A DNA stretch of 5,725 nucleotides from an uncultured Clostridia bacterium (GCA_944384865.1 CALWVC010000095.1:1-5725), one strand, 5' to 3'. Shown: positions 1 through 5,406, counted from the first letter of the stretch. Notes: generated from the letters alone by a model not told the origin. Translations and numbers: made by a program.

Positions 1-126
1 TTATGATACCATATTGCCCTTATAATATGGTAATCGCGCACCTTTAAGTTGGTTTTAACAGCGGGCAAACCTGCTGCTAAAGGCTTCCGTCAAGTGTGGA
101 TGCGCTGTGAATCGTAACCGCCCTTA
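1..126 (-). ncRNA. candidate structured RNA, unassigned family, cut by the window edge
   Basis: No open frame fits here, but the sequence can fold well. On the minus strand, 105-99 pairs with 42-36 (GCGCAUC with GGUGCGC, seven pairs including one G-U). Enclosed by it is a hairpin at 81-54 with stems UUUAG/UUAAA and CAGCAGG/CCCGCUG around a UUUG loop, with one A-C mismatch. A further 9-bp perfect hairpin lies at 32-24/15-7. Wobble pairs slightly favour minus-strand transcription (two G-U and one A-C, against one G-U and two A-C on plus). An extended -10 promoter sits just upstream at 133-161, predicting a 5' end near 126. A 13-base repeat, GCCCTTATAATAT, occurs at 16-28 and 120-132. No terminator is seen, so the RNA may continue past base 1. 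It could instead be a 3' UTR or a mobile-element end. I do not recognise the family. Confidence 0.38.
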
Positions 127-132
127 TAATAT

Positions 133-161
133 ATTATAGCACGATTACACCGGATCTGCAA
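133..161 (-). promoter_or_regulatory. putative extended -10 promoter inside the 3' end of the dockerin gene
   Basis: Read on the minus strand this is TTGCAG (161-156), a 17-base spacer, then TGC-TATAAT with a perfect -10 hexamer at 138-133 and the TG of an extended -10. Only three of six -35 bases match consensus, but the extended -10 compensates. It overlaps the last codons of the dockerin CDS and points away from it into the structured stretch at 1-126. The -10 also lies within the 14-bp palindrome TATAATATATTATA (125-138), so an AT-rich coincidence is possible. Confidence 0.42.
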
Positions 162-1086
162 GATAAGCTTTCAACCGGGCCAGATCTTTATTATTGACAA
201 GATCATCGCCGGTGATATCCGCCGCGACGGTCTCTGTTTCGGTGAGATCATCGGCCAGATACGCCTTGCAGCGGGCAAAATCTTTGTTATTGACATATCC
301 GTCATCGTTGGCGTCGCCCAACGCAACAAAGCGCACATCCTGCGCCGCAGCCGCAGTCTCGGCGGTGGAATTTTTATAGCCATAAACCGTTTGGGCCTTG
401 ATTGTATCCTCAATGACCGTGTCGGCGCCCATATATTTTACCCAGGCGCTGCCATAAGCGCAGGCGTCTGCGCTGACCGTCTGCACCGATGCAGGGATAG
501 TCAGCGTCTCCAGCGCAAGACAACGTTCAAAGGCGTTGGCGCCGATGAATTCCACACCATCAGGCAACTGAATTTTTGACAGGTTGATGCAGTTGGAAAA
601 CGCCCCGTCGCTGATCGCTTTTGCACTGGATGGCAGATTGACCTGCTCCACTGTCCAACACATAAAGCCGCCGGAGACCGCAGTAGTTCCCTCGGAAAAC
701 GTCAAACTTTTCGGCTCGGCCGTGCCATAGGCAATCTCCTGTCCGTCCGCCTGTATATAGACCCATGCATTCGTACCGTCCAGCGCGCCGTTGTTTAAAA
801 CAACCGGCTTGTCGTTGATTGTCGGCGGAATCACAATTTCAGCCTGATCCGCATCCGTATCCAGACAGGCGACGATCATGACATGGTCGCCGTTGTCTTT
901 ATACAGAAACACCGGCTGGCCCGCTTCATTTTCAAGCGCTGTGTATCCCCCCAGCCAATAACCGGAACCATATTCGCCGGTGGTTTCCGGTTCGCCGGTC
1001 TGCTCCGCCGCCGCCGGCAGCGCGGCACACGCAACAGTCAGCGCGCCGGTCAGTATGACCGCCAACCATTTTTTGATATGCTTCAT
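145..1086 (-). CDS. secreted BspA-like leucine-rich repeat protein with C-terminal dockerin
   Basis: This 313-residue protein is predicted to be exported and anchored to a cellulosome-type scaffold. Residues 1-27 form a Sec signal peptide: KHIKK basic start, hydrophobic core, likely cleavage at AAA|EQ. Residues about 127-206 carry BspA/LRR_5-type repeats with the recurring pattern of Ala-Phe, Cys and Leu-x-x-Leu-x-Leu-Pro, as in DGAFSNC and NAFERC. These usually mediate binding rather than catalysis. The C-terminus is a type I-like dockerin with two Ca-binding loops, at residues 258-269 (D-N-D-N-D at positions 1,3,5,9,12) and 290-301 (D-T-D-N-D), each followed by an ARxKAYLAD helix. The start at 1086 is chosen because GGGAGGT lies six bases upstream; the ATG at 1113 would leave almost no leader after the predicted transcription start near 1124. 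No catalytic module is visible. The ligand is unknown. Confidence 0.9.
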   Translation of the reverse strand: MKHIKKWLAVILTGALTVACAALPAAAEQTGEPETTGEYGSGYWLGGYTALENEAGQPVFLYKDNGDHVMIVACLDTDADQAEIVIPPTINDKPVVLNNGALDGTNAWVYIQADGQEIAYGTAEPKSLTFSEGTTAVSGGFMCWTVEQVNLPSSAKAISDGAFSNCINLSKIQLPDGVEFIGANAFERCLALETLTIPASVQTVSADACAYGSAWVKYMGADTVIEDTIKAQTVYGYKNSTAETAAAAQDVRFVALGDANDDGYVNNKDFARCKAYLADDLTETETVAADITGDDLVNNKDLARLKAYLADPV

Positions 1087-1130
1087 AACGATACCTCCCT
1101 TAAAATGCATCACATATATTTCCTGATCTT

Positions 1131-1159
1131 AGTATACAGGTTGTTGCATCAATTGTCAA
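1131..1159 (-). promoter_or_regulatory. sigma-A promoter of the dockerin gene
   Basis: On the minus strand TTGACA (1159-1154) is followed after exactly 17 bases by TATACT (1136-1131), matching 11 of 12 consensus positions. The predicted start near 1124 gives a leader of roughly 38 bases containing the GGGAGGT ribosome binding site at 1099-1093. The near-consensus hexamers suggest high basal strength; no obvious operator overlaps it. Confidence 0.85.
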
Positions 1160-1162
1160 GAC

Positions 1163-1241
1163 TTAAAGCGGATAAAGTTCAGAATCTGCCAGATGCGATC
1201 TTAAATAAGCCAGATCCTTTGATATAACCGTTCTTTTCCAC
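1163..1241 (-). pseudogene. frame-broken remnant of a dockerin C-terminus
   Basis: On the minus strand, the frame from 1219 down to the TAA at 1165-1163 encodes KDLAYLRSHLAD followed by SELYPL. This closely mirrors the helix KDLARLKAYLAD of the intact dockerin at 145-1086. Just upstream, in another frame (1232-1221), lie the codons for NGYI, matching the NGY/DGYV part of a dockerin calcium loop. A net loss of about five bases separates the two pieces, so no single frame gives a working dockerin. Read from GTG 1241 the actual translation is a 20-residue peptide ending at 1179. A SD-like AGAAGGTG lies at 1258-1251. The similarity is short, so chance cannot be excluded. I read it as a relic of a tandem or deleted dockerin gene. 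Confidence 0.42.
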
Positions 1242-1277
1242 GAAATGAATCACCTTCTTTTAATTTATTCCAGTTAT

Positions 1278-1307
1278 ATTTTAGCAAACAATGTGATACA
1301 TTGTCCA
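1278..1307 (-). promoter_or_regulatory. second minus-strand promoter with operator-like spacer
   Basis: Read on the minus strand: TGGACA (1307-1302, five of six), an 18-base spacer ending in TGC, then TAAAAT (1283-1278, five of six), i.e. a good extended -10 promoter with a predicted start near 1271. It would transcribe through the dockerin remnant and possibly on into the intact dockerin gene. The spacer and -35 are largely covered by a palindrome, so it is probably regulated. Confidence 0.48.
1288..1304. promoter_or_regulatory. 17-bp palindrome, probable operator
   Basis: ACAATGT-GAT-ACATTGT is a perfect 7-bp inverted repeat with a 3-bp centre. It sits between the -35 and -10 of the minus-strand promoter at 1278-1307 and overlaps the -35, the position expected for a repressor site. 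A TATAGT hexamer on the plus strand at 1313-1318 lies just to its right, so it could in principle serve divergent promoters. The regulator is unknown. Confidence 0.4.
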
Positions 1308-1660
1308 GAACATATAGTGACTTTTATGAAAAAATTTAAAGAATTTAACCGTTTGTCTGACGGGTTGCTGCGGGCCGGCAAAAAGCTGTGTGCCAAAGCG
1401 GGTTTTGCGTTATGCGGGCGGCGGCAACGGCGGGCAAAGATATTTAAAATGCTTTCATGAAGCGTCTGTGGATCATAATACTACGACGTCGGGGGCTAGT
1501 CGGATCAGAGCAAGGCATTTTTATCTGTCGTTCTGTTGCGTGGTTTTGTAAACCGGGAAAAGTAAAAAGCTTGTCATTTCTCCGCAGTATTGAAACGGCA
1601 GAATCGTTCGGGGCGGATCATGGTAGGTCTATGGATGGTTTGTGCTGTGTGAAACAATTT
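1308..1660. other. intergenic stretch without a convincing gene
   Basis: The best candidate is a plus-strand frame at 1326-1460 encoding 44 residues, a basic peptide starting MKKFKEF with eight Lys, six Arg and two Cys. Its codons resemble those of the neighbouring genes, but it has no Shine-Dalgarno sequence; it would have to be leaderless from the TATAGT at 1313-1318. A longer frame at 1457-1735 runs through the feoA promoter and operators and has no ribosome site, so I do not accept it. No terminator or RNA fold was recognised between the divergent loci. Confidence 0.35.
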
Positions 1661-1693
1661 AAAATTTGCCTGTCAAAAATTTTACCAAAGTTC

Positions 1694-1722
1694 TTGACAA
1701 ACGGGTTAGTTTATGCTAACAA
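1694..1722 (+). promoter_or_regulatory. promoter of the feoA-feoA-feoB locus
   Basis: TTGACA (1694-1699, perfect -35) is followed after 17 bases by TGC-TAACAA (-10 at 1717-1722, three of six, rescued by an extended -10 TG at 1714-1715). A/T-rich tracts at 1661-1683 (AAAATTT...AAATTTT) lie where an UP element would be. Predicted start is near 1729, giving a leader of about 113 bases. The inverted repeat at 1705-1720 covers the spacer and -10, so a bound repressor would block polymerase. Confidence 0.62.
1705..1720. promoter_or_regulatory. operator 1, DtxR/IdeR/MntR-like inverted repeat
   Basis: GTTAG-TTTATG-CTAAC overlaps the spacer and -10 of the feoA promoter. The TTAG-N6-CTAA core has the same spacing as the classical DtxR and MntR operators, whose core is TTAGGTTAGCCTAA. 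Two further copies occur in this locus. Repression by a metal-loaded DtxR-family protein is inference; the regulator gene is not in the window. Confidence 0.68.
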
Positions 1723-1730
1723 ATCATGTG

Positions 1731-1746
1731 GTTAGAAGATGCTAAC
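1731..1746. promoter_or_regulatory. operator 2, DtxR/IdeR/MntR-like inverted repeat
   Basis: GTTAG-AAGATG-CTAAC is the second copy, centred 26 bp downstream of operator 1 and lying at or immediately after the predicted transcription start. The paired arrangement suggests two repressor dimers acting together at this promoter. Confidence 0.66.
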
Positions 1747-1789
1747 TTTAAAAACTACCGGCTTGGGCAGGGACACGTGACAGCGTGCG

Positions 1790-1811
1790 TGAACCGGACA
1801 GGGCAGGTTCA
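1790..1811 (+). other. small hairpin in the feoA leader
   Basis: TGAACC (1790-1795) and GGTTCA (1806-1811) form a perfect 6-bp stem with a 10-base loop in the untranslated leader. There is no U-run, so it is not a terminator; it may affect mRNA stability or be fortuitous. I see no match to a known riboswitch core. Confidence 0.25.
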
Positions 1812-1842
1812 GGCCGTTATTCTGTGATAAGGATGGTGAAGC

Positions 1843-2055
1843 ATGATGCCTTTAACGCTTGCCAAGGAGGGCGCGGCCAATTCGGTTAAAAAAATAGGCG
1901 GCAAGCCTGAAATTCGCCGGTTTCTCGAAACTCTTGGGTTTGTGGCCGGCGCGGATGTGACGGTGGTTTCGCAGATGGGCGGCAATGTGATTGTGCATAT
2001 CAAAGATTCCAGAGTGGCGATCAGCCGGGAAATGGCGTCTAAAATTCTGGTATGA
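1843..2055 (+). CDS. feoA: FeoA-family ferrous iron transport protein, first copy
   Basis: This 70-residue cytosolic protein is a FeoA-family SH3-like beta-barrel, the small partner of the FeoB iron permease; the family is thought to modulate FeoB by contact with it, but the mechanism is unsettled. Diagnostic features are FLETLGFVAGADVTVVS around residues 27-43, followed by GGNVIVHIKDSRVAISREMA and the terminal KILV, which is the pattern of the shorter clostridial FeoA. It differs clearly from the second FeoA (no PLGDP motif), so the two are unlikely to be redundant. AAGGA at 1829-1833 lies nine bases before ATG 1843; the next codon is also ATG and cannot be excluded as start. It is the first gene after the iron-type operators. 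Confidence 0.93.
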   Translation: MMPLTLAKEGAANSVKKIGGKPEIRRFLETLGFVAGADVTVVSQMGGNVIVHIKDSRVAISREMASKILV

Positions 2056-2286
2056 CCAGCCTGTCGGCGGCAGGATGATTCGTTGTACCTTTATTTTGTC
2101 AAAGCATGTGCGGCGTTTTGTCTTTTGTTAAAGCGTTCACCGCCCACGGGCGCGGTTATGCGCTGTTGTATGCATTGTATAGGCTTTCATAAACATGTTT
2201 GTCCGTTTTAAAGACGAAAAATGAAAGTCTGTACGGTGAAGCAATATTGGTAGAATGGGGATTTCATAATCGAAAGGAGCATAGAT
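2056..2286 (+). other. 231-bp gap between the two feoA genes
   Basis: The gap is long for an operon. It holds a short hairpin right after the first feoA stop (CCTGTC 2060-2065, loop GGC, GGCAGG 2069-2074; one wobble pair) without an adjacent U-run, and a GC-rich fold around 2139-2154. A 10-bp palindrome AAACATGTTT is at 2191-2200. No GTTAG-N6-CTAAC operator and no good promoter were found. The hairpin may partly attenuate or process the transcript, lowering feoA2 relative to feoA1, but this is inference. Confidence 0.3.
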
Positions 2287-2508
2287 ATGAGTACATTGAA
2301 GGACGCGGCCTGCGGCCGCACGGTGCGGGTGACCCGGATCATCGGTGAAGGTGCGGTAAAGCGCCGGATCATGGATATGGGCATTACCAAGGGCGTGCAG
2401 GTGTTTGTCCGAAAGGTCGCGCCGCTGGGCGATCCGGTAGAAGTCACGGTGCGGGGCTATGAATTATCGCTGCGCAAGGCCGATGCTGCGATGATTGAGG
2501 TGGAATAA
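2287..2508 (+). CDS. feoA: FeoA-family ferrous iron transport protein, second copy
   Basis: This 73-residue protein is a canonical FeoA. It shows LKDAACGRTVRVTRI, then GAVKRRIMDMGITKGVQV, then the hallmark APLGDPVEVTVRGYELSLRKADA ending in IEVE, spanning the full SH3-like domain of about 75 residues. FeoA acts in the cytosol with FeoB during Fe2+ uptake. The start is firm: AAAGGAG (2273-2279) is seven bases from ATG 2287. It lies between the first feoA and feoB; the pairing of two distinct FeoA proteins with one FeoB is common in clostridia. It could be co-transcribed from the promoter at 1694 or have its own weak one. An internal run CGCGGCCTGCGGCCGCA reflects a GC-rich start and nothing else odd is seen. 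Confidence 0.95.
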   Translation: MSTLKDAACGRTVRVTRIIGEGAVKRRIMDMGITKGVQVFVRKVAPLGDPVEVTVRGYELSLRKADAAMIEVE

Positions 2509-2548
2509 CCGCAGATGTTTTGCAGTCGCAGCGCATTTAGATGGCAAT

Positions 2549-2568
2549 TAGTTAGGTTGCGCTAACTA
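2549..2568. promoter_or_regulatory. operator 3, DtxR/IdeR/MntR-like inverted repeat before feoB
   Basis: TAGTTAG-GTTGCG-CTAACTA has 7-bp arms, longer than the other two copies. Its inner 14 bases, TTAGGTTGCGCTAA, match the DtxR/MntR core TTAGGTTAGCCTAA at 11 positions. It lies in the 146-bp gap between the second feoA and feoB and overlaps the likely -35 of a feoB promoter, so feoB appears to have its own metal-responsive control point. Confidence 0.68.
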
Positions 2569-2586
2569 CAGATTGCATCTTATATT
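2557..2586 (+). promoter_or_regulatory. putative feoB promoter
   Basis: TTGCGC (2557-2562) and TATATT (2581-2586, five of six) are 18 bases apart. The -35 is weak (three of six) and embedded in operator 3. The predicted start near 2593 gives a leader of about 60 bases with a small hairpin GCAGT-TTAT-ACTGC at 2613-2626. The existence of a promoter is supported mainly by the operator's presence. Confidence 0.42.
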
Positions 2587-2654
2587 TGATCCTGTGGTTT
2601 CTGTTGTATCCCGCAGTTTATACTGCATCAGATTTTATAAAGGAGGAGAATGGA

Positions 2655-5135
2655 ATGTCTATTACAATTGCGCTGGCGGGCAATCCCAACAGCGGCAAGA
2701 CCACCCTGTTCAACGCGCTGACCGGCGCGAATCAGTTTGTCGGAAACTGGCCGGGCGTAACGGTGGAAAAAAAGGAGGGAAAACTCAAAGGGCACAAAGA
2801 TGTGACCATCACCGACCTGCCCGGTATTTATTCGCTGTCTCCATATACGCTGGAGGAGGTTGTGGCGCGAAATTATCTGCTACAGACCCGGCCCGACGCA
2901 ATTCTCAATATTGTAGACGGTACAAATATTGAGCGGAACCTGTATTTAACGACACAGCTGATGGAGTTGGGGATTCCGGTGGTTATGGCTGTCAATATGA
3001 TGGATGTGGTCGCAAAAAGCGGCGACCGCATCAATATTGACGGATTGCGCAAGGCCATGGGTTGTGAAGTCGTTGAGATTTCCGCTTTAAAGGGCACCGG
3101 GGTCAAAGAGGCCGCAGAAAAAGCGGTACAGGCGGCCGGGAAACAATCGTCCGCACCGGTGCATACGTTCGGCGATCGGGTAGAGCAGGCGCTCACGCAA
3201 ATCGAAGAGCAACTGCAGGGCGTGTCTGATGCGCAGAAACGGTTTTATGCGATTAAGCTTTTTGAAAAAGATGATAAAATTGCGCAAACCCTTGAACATG
3301 TACCGGATGTAGAACAGCTCGTACAGGCGGCGGAGGCTGATCTGGACGACGATGCGGAATCTATTATTACAAACGAACGGTACACATATATTGCATCGAT
3401 CATTAAAAGCTGTTATCATAAGAAGAGCCAGGGCGGCGGCACTGTTTCAGATCAGATTGATAAGGTTGTGACCAACCGGTTCGCCGCGCTGCCAATTTTT
3501 GCGGTGGTTATGTTTATCGTTTATTATATCTCTGTGACGACAGTCGGTACATGGGCGACCGACTGGGCAAACGACGGTGTGTTTGGCGACGGCTGGCATC
3601 TGTTTGGAATCGGCAGCGGCGCTTATACCGAGGTTGCCGACGAGTTTGGCCAGGCGCAGCAGGTTGTCAACGGCTTTCTTTCCTATGCCGGCGAACAGGA
3701 CATGGATACCGCAGCGGTAGAAGCGGCGTTGGATACGGAGTCGGAAACATTCGATGCCGCTGCCGCGAAAACGGCGCTGCGTGAATTTGCCGCACAGTTT
3801 GCTGCGGCCGACGAGGTAACTTATACGGTTGTGGACGAAGAAACCCTGGCGGATGAACAGGTCGCTTCTACAGGCGCTGATCTGATGGCTGCCGTTGAGG
3901 TTTATGACGCATATGACTGCACGGCGCCGGATCCCGCCGATTACGGCGTCTGGGTGCCCGGTGTGCCGGTGTTGGCCGAAGACGGCCTGAACGCCGTTGG
4001 CTGCGCAGACTGGCTGCAGGGGTTGATCTTAGACGGTATCATTGCCGGCGTGGGCGCGGTGCTCGGATTTGTGCCGCAGATTCTGGTGTTATTTATCTTC
4101 CTGGCGTTTTTGGAGTCCTGCGGTTATATGGCCCGTATCGCCTTTATCATGGATCGTATTTTCCGGAAATTCGGGCTGTCGGGCAAATCCTTTATCCCGA
4201 TTCTGATTGGTACCGGCTGCGGTATTCCCGGTATCATGGCGTCGAGAACCATTGAAAATGAGCGCGACCGCCGTATGACTGTTATGACGACGACGTTTAT
4301 ACCCTGCGGGGCGAAGCTGCCGTTCATCGCGATGATTGCGGGCGCTGTTTTCGGTGGCGCCGCGTGGGTTGCGCCTTCGGCTTATTTCCTGGGTATGGCT
4401 GCGATCATTCTGTCGGGTATTATCTTAAAGAAAACCAGGATGTTTTCCGGAGATCCGGCGCCGTTTGTTATGGAGCTGCCGGCATACCACTGGCCGACGG
4501 TGGGCAATATCCTGCGCAGCATGTGGGAGCGCGGCTGGTCGTTCATCAAAAAGGCCGGAACCATTATTCTGCTTTCTACCATTGTCATCTGGTTTGCCAC
4601 CTATTTTGGATTTGTTGACGGCAGCTTCACCATGTTGACCGAGGATCAGATTGACAACAGCATTCTCGCTGCGATCGGCAACGCGATTTCGTGGATCTTT
4701 GCACCGCTTGGCTGGGGGAACTGGCAGGCGACGGTGGCAGCCGTTACCGGTCTGGTGGCAAAAGAGAACATTGTCGGTACGCTGGGTATTCTGTATGGCG
4801 GAAGCGGTTCGGTATATGGTACATTGGCTTCAACGTTTACCGCGATCAGCGGATACAGCTTTTTGATCTTTAATCTGCTGTGCGCACCGTGCTTTGCGGC
4901 GATGGGCGCAATCAAACGGGAGATGAACAACGCGAAGTGGACCTGTTTCGCCATCGGGTATCAGACCGTGTTTGCTTATGCCATCGCTATGTGCGTCTAT
5001 CAGATCGGCAGCCTGTTTACCGGCAATTTCGGTGTGTTTACGGTTATAGCGTTTATCGTAGTAGCGCTGCTGCTGTATCTGTTGTTCAGACCATATAAAG
5101 AGAGCAAGGTTTTAAAAACCAGGGTGCGCGTATAA
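2655..5135 (+). CDS. feoB: FeoB ferrous iron permease with GTPase domain
   Basis: This 826-residue inner-membrane protein imports Fe2+. The N-terminal G domain shows G1 GNPNSGKT (9-16), G2 GVTVE (34-38), G3 DLPG (54-57), G4 NMMD (114-117) and G5 SALKG (143-147), followed by a helical domain to about residue 265. The first membrane segment is near 277-298. After a long external loop, the permease core begins about 457 with Gate motifs GTGCGIPG (Cys522), FIPCGAKLP (Cys551) and CAPCFAAMGA (Cys743, Cys746); roughly ten membrane segments run to about 812. The loop at 325-430 is an acidic Ala-rich insertion (25 Asp/Glu against two Lys/Arg), making the protein longer than the 773-residue E. coli FeoB. 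The start at 2655 is chosen because AAAGGAGGAG lies at 2639-2648; an in-frame TTG at 2586 lacks a ribosome site. An operator and likely promoter precede it; the Cys-rich partner follows after 21 bases. Confidence 0.98.
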   Translation: MSITIALAGNPNSGKTTLFNALTGANQFVGNWPGVTVEKKEGKLKGHKDVTITDLPGIYSLSPYTLEEVVARNYLLQTRPDAILNIVDGTNIERNLYLTTQLMELGIPVVMAVNMMDVVAKSGDRINIDGLRKAMGCEVVEISALKGTGVKEAAEKAVQAAGKQSSAPVHTFGDRVEQALTQIEEQLQGVSDAQKRFYAIKLFEKDDKIAQTLEHVPDVEQLVQAAEADLDDDAESIITNERYTYIASIIKSCYHKKSQGGGTVSDQIDKVVTNRFAALPIFAVVMFIVYYISVTTVGTWATDWANDGVFGDGWHLFGIGSGAYTEVADEFGQAQQVVNGFLSYAGEQDMDTAAVEAALDTESETFDAAAAKTALREFAAQFAAADEVTYTVVDEETLADEQVASTGADLMAAVEVYDAYDCTAPDPADYGVWVPGVPVLAEDGLNAVGCADWLQGLILDGIIAGVGAVLGFVPQILVLFIFLAFLESCGYMARIAFIMDRIFRKFGLSGKSFIPILIGTGCGIPGIMASRTIENERDRRMTVMTTTFIPCGAKLPFIAMIAGAVFGGAAWVAPSAYFLGMAAIILSGIILKKTRMFSGDPAPFVMELPAYHWPTVGNILRSMWERGWSFIKKAGTIILLSTIVIWFATYFGFVDGSFTMLTEDQIDNSILAAIGNAISWIFAPLGWGNWQATVAAVTGLVAKENIVGTLGILYGGSGSVYGTLASTFTAISGYSFLIFNLLCAPCFAAMGAIKREMNNAKWTCFAIGYQTVFAYAIAMCVYQIGSLFTGNFGVFTVIAFIVVALLLYLLFRPYKESKVLKTRVRV

Positions 5136-5156
5136 AATACTGAAGGAGGGATGAAT

Positions 5157-5345
5157 ATGCTGGCGTTTCTGGCGGAAAATCTGGCAACGATGATTGTTGG
5201 TCTGGTGCTTGCAGCAGTAGTTGTGCTGATTATCGTCAAACTGCGCAAAGACAAAAAGAGCGGCAAAAGCAACTGCGCAGGAGGCTGTACGCATTGTGCG
5301 TCTGCCGGTATGTGCCATCATCAGCCTCCGGCAGACCACAAATAA
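5157..5345 (+). CDS. FeoB-associated Cys-rich membrane protein
   Basis: This 62-residue single-pass membrane peptide matches the FeoB-associated Cys-rich family found after feoB in many clostridia. Residues about 8-28 form one hydrophobic helix, followed by the basic stretch KLRKDKKSGKS and a soluble tail with C40-x3-C44-x2-C47-x5-C53-H54-H55, plus His46 and His61. By the positive-inside rule the tail is cytosolic. The Cys/His cluster suggests binding of iron or another metal on the exit side of FeoB, but the family's role is not established. GGAGG at 5145-5149 is seven bases from ATG 5157; the upstream in-frame ATG at 5151 is too close to it to be the start. It shares the feoB transcript (21-base gap) and is the last gene before the terminator. 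Confidence 0.93.
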   Translation: MLAFLAENLATMIVGLVLAAVVVLIIVKLRKDKKSGKSNCAGGCTHCASAGMCHHQPPADHK

Positions 5346-5370
5346 AGTGTGCAAATAAAAACAGCCAGAG

Positions 5371-5406
5371 CGGCAGGCGGATATATTCTGTCTGCCGTTT
5401 CTTTTT
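5371..5406 (+). terminator. rho-independent terminator of the feo operon
   Basis: CGGCAGGCGGA (5371-5381) pairs fully with TCTGTCTGCCG (5387-5397), 11 pairs including two G-U, around a TATAT loop, followed at once by TTTCTTTTT (5398-5406). It lies 25 bases after the stop codon of the Cys-rich gene. The G-U pairs form only in the plus-strand transcript, fixing its direction. Confidence 0.94.

Noticed and set aside
64..71. GGGCAAACC resembling part of the c-di-GMP-I riboswitch
   Set aside because: The remaining conserved bases of that aptamer are absent, and the bases are accounted for by the hairpin at 54-81.
1..144. CRISPR repeat or tracrRNA
   Set aside because: Only two copies of a 13-base AT-rich repeat are present, 104 bp apart with no spacer-like periodicity, and no cas gene is in the window.
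1027..1030. Lipobox-like TVAC (Cys20) in the signal peptide, suggesting a lipoprotein
   Set aside because: The -3 residue is Thr rather than the usual Leu, and a better AAA|EQ signal peptidase I site follows; a dockerin protein is expected to be released and scaffold-bound.
1087..1113. Upstream ATG at 1113 extending the dockerin protein by nine residues
   Set aside because: It has no ribosome site and lies about 11 bases from the predicted transcription start; GGGAGGT sits correctly for ATG 1086, which also yields a normal signal peptide.
883..1227. Plus-strand open frame overlapping the dockerin gene and its promoter
   Set aside because: It is antisense to a well-supported gene, has no ribosome site, and covers the minus-strand promoter; best explained as a shadow.
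1457..1735. A 92-codon open frame before feoA
   Set aside because: It lacks a ribosome site, runs through the feoA promoter and operator, and shows no recognisable protein pattern.
1661..1750. Fur box in front of feoA
   Set aside because: No GATAATGATAATCATTATC-like sequence is found; the inverted repeats present have the TTAG-N6-CTAA geometry of DtxR-family sites.
2586..2654. FeoB starting at the in-frame TTG at 2586
   Set aside because: No ribosome site precedes it, and it overlaps the putative -10; AAAGGAGGAG directly before ATG 2655 and the family's usual start just ahead of the G1 motif favour 2655.
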